The position numbers and the translations under genes are program-made. Below are positions 31,985 to 43,250 of a stretch of DNA of 64,000 nucleotides, piece after piece; positions within the stretch are counted from its first letter, which is position 1, and the number at the start of each line of letters is the position of its first letter. The notes beneath the pieces are model-generated. The model saw only the letters and a list, made by a program, of their open reading frames with translations. It searched no databases and had not been told where the DNA came from. The DNA is from Brachionus plicatilis (Eukaryota; Rotifera; Eurotatoria; Ploima; Brachionidae), in contig QEOQ01000191.1 of the NCBI GenBank assembly GCA_010279815.1, positions 160,551-224,550 of the forward strand, read 5' to 3'.

Positions 31985-32181
31985 AATTTTGGAACAAAGA
32001 ACAAAAATTTAATAGCGTGCGCTATTAAATAAATTAAAGAGAGAGACCGGAGAGAAAAATAAAAAAGTTTTCTTCTCTACTTCTTTATTATTTCAAAATC
32101 AAATATAAAAAACAAATATATATATATAAATAACTCAAGCAAGGTGCCAGAAGACCGGGGTCTGCTGGAGGGGGTGTTACA
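31985..32181 (-). repeat. LTR-like sequence of a retrotransposon (right end clear, left end approximate)
   Basis: On the minus strand the sequence begins TGTAACACCCCCTCCAGCAG at 32181, directly after a purine-rich GCGAGGGAGTAA (polypurine-tract-like). It contains an AATAAAG signal (about 32088). A perfect 11-bp-arm palindrome (ATTTAATAGCG-TG-CGCTATTAAAT) lies at 32007-32030. The other LTR is not in the window. Confidence 0.6.
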
Positions 32182-32691
32182 TTACTCCCTCGCCGTGGGA
32201 GAACGGCTCCCGACGTTCGGGGAAACAAAATATAAAAAATAATAAACAAAAAAGAAAAAAATGTATGATCTTGCCGTAGTTTTGCCGGATCCTAACACAC
32301 CTTGAACGTGACCAAGCATATCACTTAATGGCTTATCCATAGAAAATTTAATCACGATTTGTCGAGTGTGCGACACTGGTTCGCTTGTGGCTGTAGATCC
32401 TATCTGCGGCGTATCGTCGTCGCCAAACAATACGGCCAGTACAGTTTTCTCTTTTTCCTGACTTACCATCGATTTATCGGCCAATGTTGGATTACAGGTA
32501 TTCCCGTGGGGATCAAAACAATTTTTTAATTTTTTAACTTGAACCAACTGTTTCTTATTTTCATTCCCGACTTCTTGAATTATCTGATTAGACAGTTTTT
32601 GATGTGTTGGTTCTATTTTTCCTAACGTAAACATTTTCATTTGATTTTTTCGGGAATACGTATACATTTTTTTCCTCTTTTTAGCCAACAA
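32182..32691 (-). pseudogene. Retrotransposon polyprotein fragment next to the LTR
   Basis: A 169-codon frame on the minus strand whose TAA (32182-32184) abuts the LTR. It is basic at the start (MLAKKRKKMYTYSRKN) and later contains CFDPHGNTCNPTLADKS and TVLAVLFGDDDTPQIGS. I recognise no domain. The position next to a polypurine tract and LTR is the reason for the call. Confidence 0.5.
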
Positions 32692-33466
32692 AAACCGTCA
32701 CACCCTTTTTTTTTTTCTAAATTACATTAGCATGTAAAGAATTTTATGCTCTTTCAGAATATATATACATTTTTAGTATATTTAAGTTTTATCTTTGAGA
32801 TTTTGAGTCTTAAAGAAATTGCAAATCTACCAAACAACAAATTTCAGGAAGCATTAAGTCTGGATGATGGTCTGCATCTATTTGTAATGAAGAAATGTCA
32901 ACTTTCTGTTCCAGAACATTTTCAGAGTACTATATAGTTTTCGTTAGACTTAAAGTGATTCCTCGCTGATAATTACAGATCATTTTTCTCTTTTCTTCCG
33001 AAACTAGACATGAAATGAAAAGCTGAGATTTAATTTTTTTTAATTACCGTTTACCCTTGCAAAGAGATGCATGCACCAAAAACCAAAACTCAGGTTTTAG
33101 CCCATGCATCACGTTACATCTCACCCATGTTAAACTTTCCCCCCTTTTGATGCGTGCATTAAAATGCAGATTTTTGGTGTTTAACGCCGCGTTAATTCCT
33201 GAAAATCGAATTTAGATGCGGCATCAATAATACATGTTAGTCATTAACTTATTTTTGAAATTCAAATTTAAATGCCGGGTTAAAATTTGAAAAAAAAATT
33301 AATTAATAAATAACTAAAAATTATTTTTTTTTATTAAAAATACATTTTCTAGTTTTAAGTGCGGGGCTAATATTTAGATTTTAAAGTAAAAATTTGAGGA
33401 AAAAGTAGAAAAGTATATGTTGTTATTAGATTTTTCAAACTAAAATGCTTTTAGAATAAAATAGAG

Positions 33467-33805
33467 ATAAATGGTTCCCCACAATTAAAAAGCTGTTGCC
33501 CACAAACTAAAAACTTTTCACCACAAACCAAGAACTTTTTTACACAAATCACTACATAAAAAAATTTTTTTTTGTGAAAAAATTTAAATTCAAATTATAA
33601 AACAAATTTTAAAAATTTGTTTTATAATTTTTTCAAATAGTGTTTATAAAATTATATACAAAAAATTTATTTTTAGTAATTTTGCTTAGAGAATTTTTTT
33701 TGTGTTTAACTGCTTTGAAAATTTATGAAAAAATTTTAGCTGAAAATTTTTTCTTTGTGGAGAAAATTTTTGATTTGTGACAGTTTATTGTTTGTGGGGA
33801 CGAAT
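33467..33805. repeat. Nested element with subterminal CCCACAA repeats
   Basis: Left CCCCACAATT and right TTTGTGGGG are inverted. Further CACAAA motifs repeat every about 20 bp inward (GCCCACAAAC, ACCACAAACC, ACACAAATC) with TTTGTG copies on the right. It lies in the centre of the 33044-34613 palindrome. No target duplication found. Confidence 0.5.
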
Positions 33806-33823
33806 TTCACCAAGCAGTATTAT

Positions 33824-33942
33824 ATACACGTTAGAATTTAAGTTATTTTTGTCTATCAATAAGATACTTTTTAGCACAATCATTAATACTGATGCCTTTT
33901 TGGTAATGTTTTATAATTTTTAACTTAAATTCTAACGTGTAT
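33824..33942. repeat. Inverted repeat, perfect 22-bp arms
   Basis: ATACACGTTAGAATTTAAGT (33824 on) and its exact inverse ending 33942, with a 75-bp spacer. A small fold-back inside the palindromic element. Confidence 0.9.
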
Positions 33943-34617
33943 CTAATATGACTTGGCTAAATTCCGAGTGGTGCTTCACCGGTATCTGAATTTTCAGTTA
34001 AACTATCAGTCCTAGATACAAATTCACTTTGACTAGAATTGCTCATTTATTATATCTTAAAACTTTTGTGAATATGAGCCAAGAAAAATGGATAAAAAAA
34101 AATGCTTAAGAAAAAGAGAAAGCGTGTATATTTCTTTTGAGTTATAGCTTTATTACAACTGCATTTTATATTAAAAGCATTTTAGTTTGAAAAATCTAAT
34201 AACAACATATACTTTTCTACTTTTTCCTCAAATTTTTACTTTAAAATCTAAATATTAGCCCCGCACTTAAAACTAGAAAATGTATTTTTAATAAAAAAAA
34301 ATAATTTTTAATTATTTATTAATTAATTTTTTTTTCAATTTTTAACCCGGCATTTAAATTTGAATTTCAAAAATAAGTTAATGACTAACATGTATTATTG
34401 ATGCCGCATCTAAATTCGATTTTCAGGAATTAACGCGGCGTTTTCCAACGATTTTTGGGTTTTAACGCGGCGTTAAACACCAAAAATCTGCATTTTAATG
34501 CACACATCAAAAGGGGGGAAAGTTTAACATGGGTGAGATGTAACGTGATGCATGGGCTAAAACCTGAGTTTTGGTTTTTGGTGCATGCATCTCTTTGCAA
34601 GGGTAAACGGTAATTAA

Positions 34618-35465
34618 AATTGAACTTAATTAAATTAAACACAATTTTTTTTGTTAAATAAATTCTTTTTTATTCGTATCAGTATTATATGTAGCAGCTC
34701 TTCTAAGACTACGTTTTTACGACCACAAAATAATTTTAAGTACTGATTTTCTGTATTTGATTGCTCAATCTTTAGACTGCCAATACGACTCAATAAATCT
34801 ATCAAGTTATTTCTCCATTTTTCTCATCATAACTAGACTAAATCAAAGCTTTGGTTGTCAAAAAGCTGCCAAAACTTTCATCTTTTTTATCAAAAAAAAA
34901 CATGTCAAGATTTAAATTTTTGGGTCATGTCGACTTTGTGATCAAGTGTTCACAAAAAAATGCGATCATAGGTCTTGAACACATATTTTGTGATCAAAAT
35001 GTCCATTAATTTACCAAAAAATAAAATTAAATTTTTTGTGATCAGAAAAATTTAAAATGTTTACTAAACTTTATTTGAGTTTAAAAAAAATTTTAGATCC
35101 CTTTTTTTAATAAAAAACTACTGGTGCCAAAGCCCTTTCTTTATAAATAGCTGCCGTTTCTTAGACTTTTATAATTTTCAAATCAACCTGGTCAATTTTT
35201 TTTCCAATTTGTTCAAAGCACTCCTCCAATTCATCATTTATTTTTTCATCACTTGAAATAATCTCATTATTGATGGTTAATGATTCTGTGTTTGACAATG
35301 TAAATTCTTTACTTTCAAATCAAATTCGTCTTGAGGTGTACCATGATAATAAAAATTTTGTATATTAGATAAAATGAGAGAATAACACTTGGTGCGATTA
35401 TTGTGAACTTGGTTGCTATTTTGTAATTTTTCAAATCAAAAATAAATTAATTCAGAGAACTGAAA
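34618..35465. other. AT-rich spacer with weak coding relic
   Basis: On the minus strand about 35135-35325 there is a short frame (TLSNTESLTINNEIISSDEK) with stops. It is not assignable and probably transposon debris. Confidence 0.35.
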
Positions 35466-35694
35466 AAGAGATTGGGTTTTGTGAAATATGAATTGGACAA
35501 AAATTCTTCCTTTTTTGATGAATTAAAATTAAGTTAATAAAATTTACTTAAAAAAATACTGCAACAAAGTGCAACATACTTTGTTGCACCTTTTTTACTT
35601 TAAATAATTATTCTGATGTTTTATAAAGACAAAAAATATATTATCAATAAGATTTAAATTATTTATTATTTATTTATTTTTAATAAATAATAAA

Positions 35695-36644
35695 TAATAA
35701 TAATTATTGTTTATCTAAAAATTCTAATTGATAAAAATGAATGAAAAGCGAGTTTGCAAAAAAGAGAAATTGTATATCTCTTGAAGATAGAAAGAAATAA
35801 AAAATTAAGATAGAAATTATAAAAAAGCATACTGAGCAAAAAATAACCGTAGAGCTTTACCGAACAAGACGCGCTATTACAAGTACATGAACCCGAACGA
35901 TGTTGAAGTTTCGAAAGAGCGTATCTAATTACTTTTCACGTGCAACATGTCTGGTCGGGAGAAACTGAAGCCTTTGGCAATTTCACACTCAGAGAATCCA
36001 AGGTGTTTTAAATCGATTGTTGAGGCCAATCTACCGGTTTATTTTCGACACAATCACAAAGCTTGGATGGATACTAGTATTTTTAAGGAATGGCTTCTCA
36101 AATGGAATAAGAAGCTAAAAGCTGATGATCGCAAAGTGCTGCTTTTTCTCGACAGTTTCAGTGGCCATAAATCTGATCCTTCCTGTGAAAATATTAAGAT
36201 AGTTTACTTTCCAGTCAACTGCACATCTGTTCTACAACCTTTAGATCAAGGTATAATTCATTCCTTTAAAGTTAAATATCGGAATATAATTGAAGAGCAA
36301 GAAGATGCAAATAAACAAGCGATCAACTCAAAAGAAGCAATCGATAGAATAAATGAACTGAAACAAATTTTTTTACCATAAAAGATGATAATTCTAATGT
36401 AAATAATTTATTATTTAATATTGAAAATTTTATAATTGAAAGTAGCTTTACCAAACAACCATCTATTACCGATTTTTTTCAAAAAAATTAACTTTTTGTT
36501 TTTTTTCGCATTTTTATTTTAGTTTTTTTAATCAATAAAATTTGGTTTAAAATTTTTTTTGTCCCTACCATTTTATATGGGAATTTCGATATAACGAATA
36601 CCGAATTTTCCGCCCAAAGAGTTCGTTATAACGAGGTATGACTG
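35695..36644 (+). mobile_element. pogo/Tigger-like element, left-truncated
   Basis: The right terminal repeat (TTCGTTATAACGAGGTATGACTG, ending 36644, then TA) and the internal sequence match the element at 1556-2438. The left terminal repeat is missing and replaced by AT repeats near 35690. The interior has the N-terminal HTH (from about 35737, with stops) and then, after a deletion, the catalytic C-terminal half. Confidence 0.85.
35947..36491 (+). pseudogene. Tigger-like transposase, DDE C-terminal half
   Basis: The frame 35947-36381 matches the DDE_1 superfamily: NMSGREKLKPLAI at the start, catalytic second Asp in VLLFLDSFSGHK, third in SVLQPLDQGII. The first catalytic Asp is deleted. The frame stops at 36379-36381. 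Another frame continues to the natural C-terminus NIENFIIESSFTKQPSITDF + F and stops at 36489-36491. QPSITDFF (36456-36479) is a consensus PIP-box. Confidence 0.85.
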
Positions 36645-36778
36645 TAATAAAGGTGTAACAAAGTATGTTGCACTTTGTTACAGTATTTTTATAAGTATAT
36701 TTTATTAACTTAAATTTTAATTCATCAAAAAAGCAAGAATTTTTGTTCAATTTGTATTTGAATTTCACAATACCATAA

Positions 36779-37840
36779 TTTGTATCTAATTTCTATATTC
36801 TAAAAAAATTAGTCGATATAATTGTAGAAAAAAGGGGCCAAACGCCGGCTATTTCTTAAATTAAATTTATTATTTTACTAAAAAAAATTTTTATTTATAT
36901 ATATAAGATTTTAAGACTGTTGAGGTGATTTATTTTCGATTGAACTTTATTTTTATGAGACAAATTAAAAATTTTAAGTCATACCAAAATAGCTATTGTT
37001 TTAAAAAATTACATTTCAATTTTAGATAAAAAAATATTTGTAAATTTTTACATTAAATAAATAAAATAAACAAGTCTATTTTTTATATTATTTATAGTAT
37101 TCAATTGTACATTTAAGTAGCACTATGTTTTCAATCAAAAAATATCAAATTTTTTACATTTTATTTTCTTTTTTCAATAAAGGACATATTTAAAAATCAA
37201 TAAAAATTTCAGAACCTGGACTTGGACTTGGCCTTTAAAAAAAAAAAAGTCAGGACTTGGACTTGACTTGAGACTTGTGACTTTTAAACAAATCTGAAAA
37301 ATTTACTTCAATTTTAAGCTAAATGTAAATTTAAAAAAAAATTAATTATTCATTATTTAAGTTTTTTTCGTAGTTATTGTATATTATTCTGTAACTCAAT
37401 CGCTTACAGTGTAGATGAGTTTCTCAATGACTCGATTCGATTGGTGCAAGCTTCGGTGTTAAGATTGAAAATTTATTTTAAATTTTTTACATCTAAACAT
37501 AAATTCAATATTATAAAATCGCTAAGGAAAAAAAATATTTTTTGGTGATCAATTTTTGATCCCAATGAGTCAAATAAATTTTAGACATGAGGTCCATGAT
37601 CACATTTTTTTGTCAACACTTGATCACACAATCGACATGACCCAAATTGTTTGTCAAAATTTTAAATTTCTAAAAATTCTTCGTCAAACTAATTGTGTCC
37701 AGAAACTTTTTGTCGAAATTTAAGATTTTATATTTAAACAAAAAATAAAAGAAAAAAATTTTATAAACATTTTTTTATTTTTTAACAATGAGTATTATTT
37801 TAATTTTGTTCATAAAGGAAAACTTAATTGATTTTATTTT
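36779..37840. other. AT-rich spacer with a fragment of repeat R2
   Basis: At 37215-37310 the sequence GGACTTGGACTTGACTTGAG followed by GACTTTTAAACAAATCTGAA matches repeats at 55.55-55.77 and 60.49-60.80 kb. Nothing else recognised. Confidence 0.5.
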
Positions 37841-37847
37841 TTCAAAG

Positions 37848-38353
37848 CTTCCAAACAACTAGACTATGTATTCAAATACCGTTTTAACATAAATCCTACA
37901 AATGCAACTTGGTCAGAAAGAGCAAAAGATGATAGAATTGACTGTTGTTTTAACGGCTATTCTAATGAGTTAACCTACACAGATTCATGTGCGAGAAATG
38001 AAGAGCGGATCAGGAAAGGACAAAATTATCTTATTACGTATAATGGCATAGTTGTGAATGATGCTAGGAGAAGAGGTTCTGATCATTCAGTTCGAGTTTG
38101 GTGTCCTGATTGCTCAACTTATGTAAATAGTGATTTTGAATATCAAATTGGATTAGGAAATTGGGGCAAATGTTGTTGTATTGCAGAATTATGTGCTCTC
38201 ACCGGAATTGGCATTTTGTTTTTACCTTTTAGCTTTATTTCGCTTTGTATGAATTGTAAGGAAACATTTTTTTGGGTCATATTTATTCGGGCTCATCCAG
38301 TAACTGAAATGGGCTATTACTCATTAACAATAATTAGTAATTTGGTCTCATAA
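37848..38353 (+). CDS. LITAF-like zinc-ribbon/membrane exon
   Basis: After a TTTTTTCAAAG acceptor the frame stays open for about 168 codons to TAA 38351-38353 with no internal stops. The first half is polar (YRFNINPTNATWSERAKDD). Then comes WCPDCSTYVNSDFEYQIG, a Cys-rich hydrophobic stretch (CCCIAELCALTGIGILFLPF) and CMNCKETFF. A CPxC knuckle, a membrane-associated hydrophobic segment and a second CxxC is the LITAF-domain plan. LITAF proteins sit on late endosome/lysosome membranes. The usual HxCPxC form of the second knuckle is not seen. It is at least the last exon of a gene; upstream exons were not found. Confidence 0.5.
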
Positions 38354-39181
38354 TTTAATTAAAATGAATCACTTTTTATTTTTTCGATATAAATGATTAC
38401 TATTCATGTCCTCAACTCATTTTCGGTCTCAATTATTACTTTTATTATTACTGATATAATATACATTAATCAATTAAAGTGAATCAGATAAATATAAAAA
38501 AAATTCTATTTTTCATATCTATATTTTCCAAACACAATTAAAATATAACCCAAGCAAGAAGAAAGACAGAATTACAAGAAGGCGAATTAAATTTAAGATC
38601 AATTCAACAATAGGAATCTGATGAATCTGAAACAGATAATCAAGAAAGTCTTCCAGAAATGAAACAAAAAAAACTGGATAATTGTGTAAAGATGTAATTT
38701 CAAGATTAAAAAAAGGAAAAATATAATTTTAATAAATTTTGCCTTGAAGATATTTTTAGAAAAGTTAATGTGAAAAACTCTTATAACTTTGTAATTTACT
38801 TTGTAACTTAGAAAGAAAATTGTATCTTAATTTACTTTCTGGAATAAGATATTGAAAAGTATCTTTTAATTCAATTTTATAGGTGATTGAAAAGTCATCT
38901 ATTAGGTTCCTGAAAAGTATCCTATTATTAAAAAATCCTATTGCTTCGTTCTTTGAGGCCCTAGGGACTAGGCGAAAGACTTGGTCATAAGCTGACCAAC
39001 TCAAGCACAGAGTATTCTAGTTTTTCCGTATGTTGAAAAGTATACAAAAAAAGGCATTGGGAAGTGCCATAGGGACCCCTCATTCGATCGTTTATCAGTC
39101 AAGCAAATCAATAATCGAAGATCGATCAAAAACCACTCAACCGTGACGGATCAGAAACTCACGCGAAGCATTACAATTGCA
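38354..39181. other. Spacer with decayed coding relics
   Basis: Plus-strand 38545-38760 has a polar frame with stops (ESDESETDNQESLPEM). Minus-strand 38765-39004 has a 79-codon frame without recognisable features. Both are probably transposon debris. Confidence 0.35.
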
Positions 39182-39589
39182 GAAACTTTGGAGAATGCAA
39201 ACCAAGTTACCGAATGGTTAAAAGAAAATACAACATGGTCATATAAGAGGCCATACGAAACAGAAGCTGGAACAAAAGGTATTGTGAAATTCAAATACAA
39301 ATTGAACAAAAATTCTCCCTTTTTTGATGAATTAAAATTTTTATAAATAATATTTTTTTAGGTAACAAAGGTGTAACAAAGTATGTTGCACTTTGTTACA
39401 GTATTTTTATAAGTATTTTTTATTAACTTAAATTTTAATTCATCAAAAAAGGGAGAATTTTTGTTCAATTTGTATTTGAATTTCACAATACCTTTTGTTC
39501 CAGCTTCTGTTTCGTATGGCCTTTTATATGACCATGTTGTATTTTCTTTTAACCATTCGGTAACTTGGTTTGCATTCTCCAAAGTTTCT
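39182..39589. repeat. Palindrome of repeat R4, about 160-bp arms
   Basis: The arms 39182-39342 and about 39430-39589 are inverse copies. Each is open for ETLENANQVTEWLKENTTW and KFKYKLNKNSPFFDELKF. The spacer contains TGTAACAAAGTATGTTGCAC. The peptide may be an N-terminal transposase domain. Family unknown. Confidence 0.85.
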
Positions 39590-39599
39590 GAGAAAGAAT

Positions 39600-41713
39600 A
39601 GCACCGTTGTAATAAAGTTAAGAAAAGAGGCCCGCAATGCAACTCAGTTATATGTTTTTTATACAATAGCCACAATCAAGTGGTTATAATGTTCAAATCC
39701 GCTAATGAACACATGATGAAGATAATATGATTCAATTTCTTGGAGATAACAATATCAGTCATTCATTTAAAAATAAATAAATATTAAAATAAAAATTGTT
39801 ACCGTTTAAGTCATTTCGTAGCTCTTATTTAGTAATTTTAGAGGCCAAAAATAATTAATAGATGAGTCCTAATTAGTAATAATGTATCAGATAATTAATA
39901 AATTATTGAGTCCAAAATAATTATGAGCCCGTTTCAGTAATAAAATGAGCCCATTTAAATCATTCCCCATTTTATTTATTTTAAATCAAAAATAAAAAAT
40001 ATTATTTTTTAAGCTCTAAAAGACACTAAACATTTTTGTCCAAATTGTGGGCATGTGTTTGGTATGAATAGACGCATATAACAAAGAGATACTCACAATT
40101 AAAGAAATATAAGTTGCTTCAATTCCAAAAAAGCATTCTTTCATTATTTTTGATTAAAATTAAAATTATTCACAAATATAATTGCATTATAGAGAATAAG
40201 TTTTAAAATTGTTTTAATTTTTTACACAATTGTTTAATTTGGATTTGTTATTTAATAAATATTTTGATCCCTAAAATAAGTGATTTATTCAATATTAAGT
40301 CAATAATATAATGAATAAAATTTTAAATGTATTGATAATGTGACTTTAACTCAAAAAGTTAATCATTTTTACTCGAGATCAATTGACAGCATGTAATCAA
40401 GAGATCAATGATGACATTTTCTTCATTTAAGCTATCAATTTTCAACAATATTAACTTAATTTTTATTGATTTTGAGAAAAAATTAAATCTTAATTTAAAT
40501 TTCAATGAATTTTTCAACTGAAGTTTTTTATTATTAAGAATTAAAATTCAATCTTTAGAATTTTTATTAAATTTAAATCGATTTTAAATAAATGAAGTGT
40601 TAATCGGTCTTTTGCAGACTGGCCTTTAGATCAACCTTGAAACTTGAAAAAAAAATAAATATAAATAATAAATATAAAAAATAAATTTCTCCAAAATCAA
40701 TTTACGAATTAAGAAAAATTATTTTTTTATTTGAATCTTGTTTGAATTTCAAAGACGGTCAAAGGTTTTTATTTTGCTCTATTTTGTTTTTTTTTTTTTT
40801 TTACTTATTATGAACTTATTTAGATTTTCTGTGTCTTTTCTATCGCTTGTCTAAAAAGAAGGACGTTGATCCATTCTGAGCAGCCGGAGGGCTTCCCTCA
40901 AACTAATAAAATAATAAATAAATTGTTTGAATTTCTTTTAACAGAAATTAATGCTAAAAGTAAAGTTTTGAATTTACTGTGTCAAAAAAATCTTCAATAA
41001 AAGTTAAAATTTAAATACAGAAAAAAATCTCTATAATAAATTTGCTCTTCCAACTTAATTTATTAAATTACATACTATATATATACTTTTGTCAAATTGA
41101 AAAACTCAGCTCTACTTAAGTAAATTAATTTAATTTTTTTGAAATTTTGCATTTTTGCCGCATTTGTCTACCAAAAATAATTTCATTTTTGGTCATCCTG
41201 ATAATGAGGATGATGAGGTTTTTATTGAATGTTAATGATGAAAATGAAATTGTGTAAATTGAAGAATTAATGATGATAAAATATTAAAAAATGATTTTGA
41301 AAAGTTCGATACTAGATTGTTGGATTTTGTAATTATTAAGAAAAATTATTCTATATATGAAATTTTAAAATATCCCTTTTTATTGAACTTTAGTATAAAG
41401 ATCAAATTTATTAATTGATTTTAATAAAAATTTTTAAAGACAAAAATATTCAATGTTTTAAAATTTATAATTTGTTTAAGTGGAAAATTAAATTTTTTAG
41501 TCTGAAAATATGAATTTTAAAGTTATGAATTTAAGATTTTGAATCACCTTAAGCTTCAAGGTTAATCAAAAGGCTACTGCCCCTATCTATAAGACTGCTT
41601 AACATTTCATTAATTTAAATTCTAAACAAAAGAAATCATTTAAAATATTTGATTATAGAATTAAAAAAAATTATTTGAAAAAATTTAATAATAGGATATT
41701 GATCTTTCAATTA
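39600..41713. other. AT-rich intergenic DNA with two copies of repeat R3
   Basis: R3 (TTCAAGGTTAATCAAAAGGC ... TTAACATTTCATTAATTTAA) is at 41555-41618 (+) and 40591-40648 (-). A third copy is at 56695-56756. A GC-richer patch at 40858-40905 (CAGCCGGAGGGCTTCCCTC) has no assignment. Confidence 0.5.
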
Positions 41714-42362
41714 AAGTGCTAATTTGCTACATGGATTTTATCAAATTTAACGTCAAATCATTAGTATAATATAAGTAAAAAATATGTATGATTAAATTCA
41801 TCAAATATTCCAAAAATTTATTATTTTTGGGCATCTTGAAGTTTATGATCAATTCTAAATATCTTTTCAATTCAGAGAGTTTATCTTTAGATATTAAAAT
41901 TAATCTTTAAATTTATTTTAAAAATTTTAACGTAAAATGCTTACATGTTATGAAGATTAAAAAAAAATAAATTTTTTATTTTAAAAATATTTGTAGGAAA
42001 GATAGATGTTTTCATTTTATTATTAATTTGGAATTCAATATTTAATTTTGAATTTTATATTAGACACAAATAATTTTGAAATAAAAAATCTCAAAATAAA
42101 CTGTAAAAAAATCAGTTTATTAATTTAAATTTAAAAAAATCGATTTTATCAATGGATTGAGGAAAGTTTTTTTTTCTAAATTATTTTATTAATTAAATCA
42201 ACATAACAAGTAGAGCATTTTACTTTAAAATTATTAAAATAAATTTAAAGATTAATTTTAATATCTGGTTTTACAAATATTTACGTAATTTTACGTAAAT
42301 TTTGGTAAATTTGCGTAATTTTACGTAAAATTTTTTAAAATCCATGTAGCAAATCAACACTG
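41714..42362. mobile_element. Mariner-type MITE, 649 bp, with ACGTAAAA-rich interior
   Basis: Terminal repeats: left AAGTGCTAATTTGCTACATG and the inverse of right CATGTAGCAAATCAACACTG, flanked by TA (41712-41713, 42363-42364). The right subterminal part is rich in TTACGTAAAATT. Confidence 0.75.
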
Positions 42363-42575
42363 TACAAAGCTGTTTATAACCCTTGAGTAGAAATATTCAA
42401 TTTTATTTTTACCATTTTTCGATTTTGACATCGGTTCATATAAATTATTGCTGTTCCTTAAATTATATTTCAATTTTCTTGGGTCATTTTTTATCAGCCT
42501 ATCTTTAAAATTTATCGCTGAATTATCATAAAATAAAAATTTAAAAGAGAAGGTAATTTTAGAACAATTATTCAA
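42354..42575 (-). pseudogene. LINE reverse transcriptase C-terminal fragment
   Basis: The frame LKYNLRNSNNLYEP ... NKIEYFYSRVINSF resembles the end of jockey/CR1-type LINE proteins (YNLR...NLxxP ... VxxWN region). It has no catalytic motif and directly abuts the MITE on its left. Confidence 0.4.
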
Positions 42576-42599
42576 TGGTAGTACAAATATTAATAATAT

Positions 42600-43250
42600 T
42601 TTTAAAAAATTTAAATAATTCTTTAAAAAGCATTCTAGACAATTTTAAATTCTACGTTGTTTAAAATTTCTATTTTGCTAAAAATATATACTTTTCAACA
42701 TTTAGAAATTCATTTTTTTTAATTTGAAGAAAATTTGAAAATTTTATTCTAATCAAAAAAATGCGTTCATTTTGATAAAAAGTGTTGTCATATTGAAAAA
42801 AAAAAATCTTGTCAAATGTTAATTTTTTTCCGCGTAAATTAAATTTTATTATGAAATAAAAATGTCTATGATTTAAAAAAAAAATTTTTCAATGCTAATA
42901 CAAACCATTTATCCATGTTTTAATTTTGAAAAAAAGTCTATTGAAATAAACTTTTTAACATAGACAACATTTGTCTGCTTTGGCAAAAAGTCATTTTCTC
43001 TCAAGAGCAAAATTCAGTCAGTTTAAAAAACTGACTAGCATATTTAAAATTCAAACACATATTAAAATATATATATTTATATATACTAAAATAAAAATTC
43101 AAAAGAAAAAACCTCTTGCAAATAATCATTACTCCAACCTTAGCTTCTAAATTACATCAAATTTCATAAATATTTCTCTAAACAAAAATTTTCTTCGTCA
43201 CCTAAAAAATTCTCCTTAAATACCAATTTTGTTATAGAATTGATCTAATA
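42600..43250. other. Upstream region of NARS1
   Basis: AT-rich. The 5' UTR and promoter should be here. No specific motif recognised. Confidence 0.4.

Larger units (their letters stand above)
33044..34613. mobile_element. 1.57-kb palindromic DNA element with about 410-440-bp arms
   Basis: The left end TTACCGTTTACCCTTGCAAA (33044) is mirrored at the right end (TTTGCAAGGGTAAACGGTAA, ending 34613). The arms stay highly similar for more than 400 bp (to about 33455 and from about 34170). TTAA flanks both ends (33040-33043, 34614-34617), as piggyBac- or Kolobok-type elements would leave. Since the outer bases are palindromic this is not proof. The right arm has a roughly 32-bp insertion that repeats the AACGCGGCGTT segment. 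No transposase. Two smaller elements sit in the centre. Confidence 0.85.
35466..36778. repeat. Inverted copies of repeat R4 flanking the Tigger relic
   Basis: Plus-strand 35466-35590 (TTTTTTGATGAATTAAAATT, CAACAAAGTGCAACATACTT) recurs inverted at 36650-36775. The same unit makes the palindrome at 39182-39589, where it is open for a KFKYKLNKNSPFFDELKF-type peptide. Confidence 0.75.

Noticed and set aside
34430..34642. 70-codon minus-strand frame
   Set aside because: Lies in the arm of the 1.57-kb palindromic element and has no domain.
38765..39004. GC-richer minus-strand end considered as a tRNA
   Set aside because: No T-arm or anticodon-arm pairing could be drawn.
40858..40905. GC-richer patch considered as a tRNA or small RNA
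   Set aside because: No cloverleaf, no A/B-box promoter sequences found.
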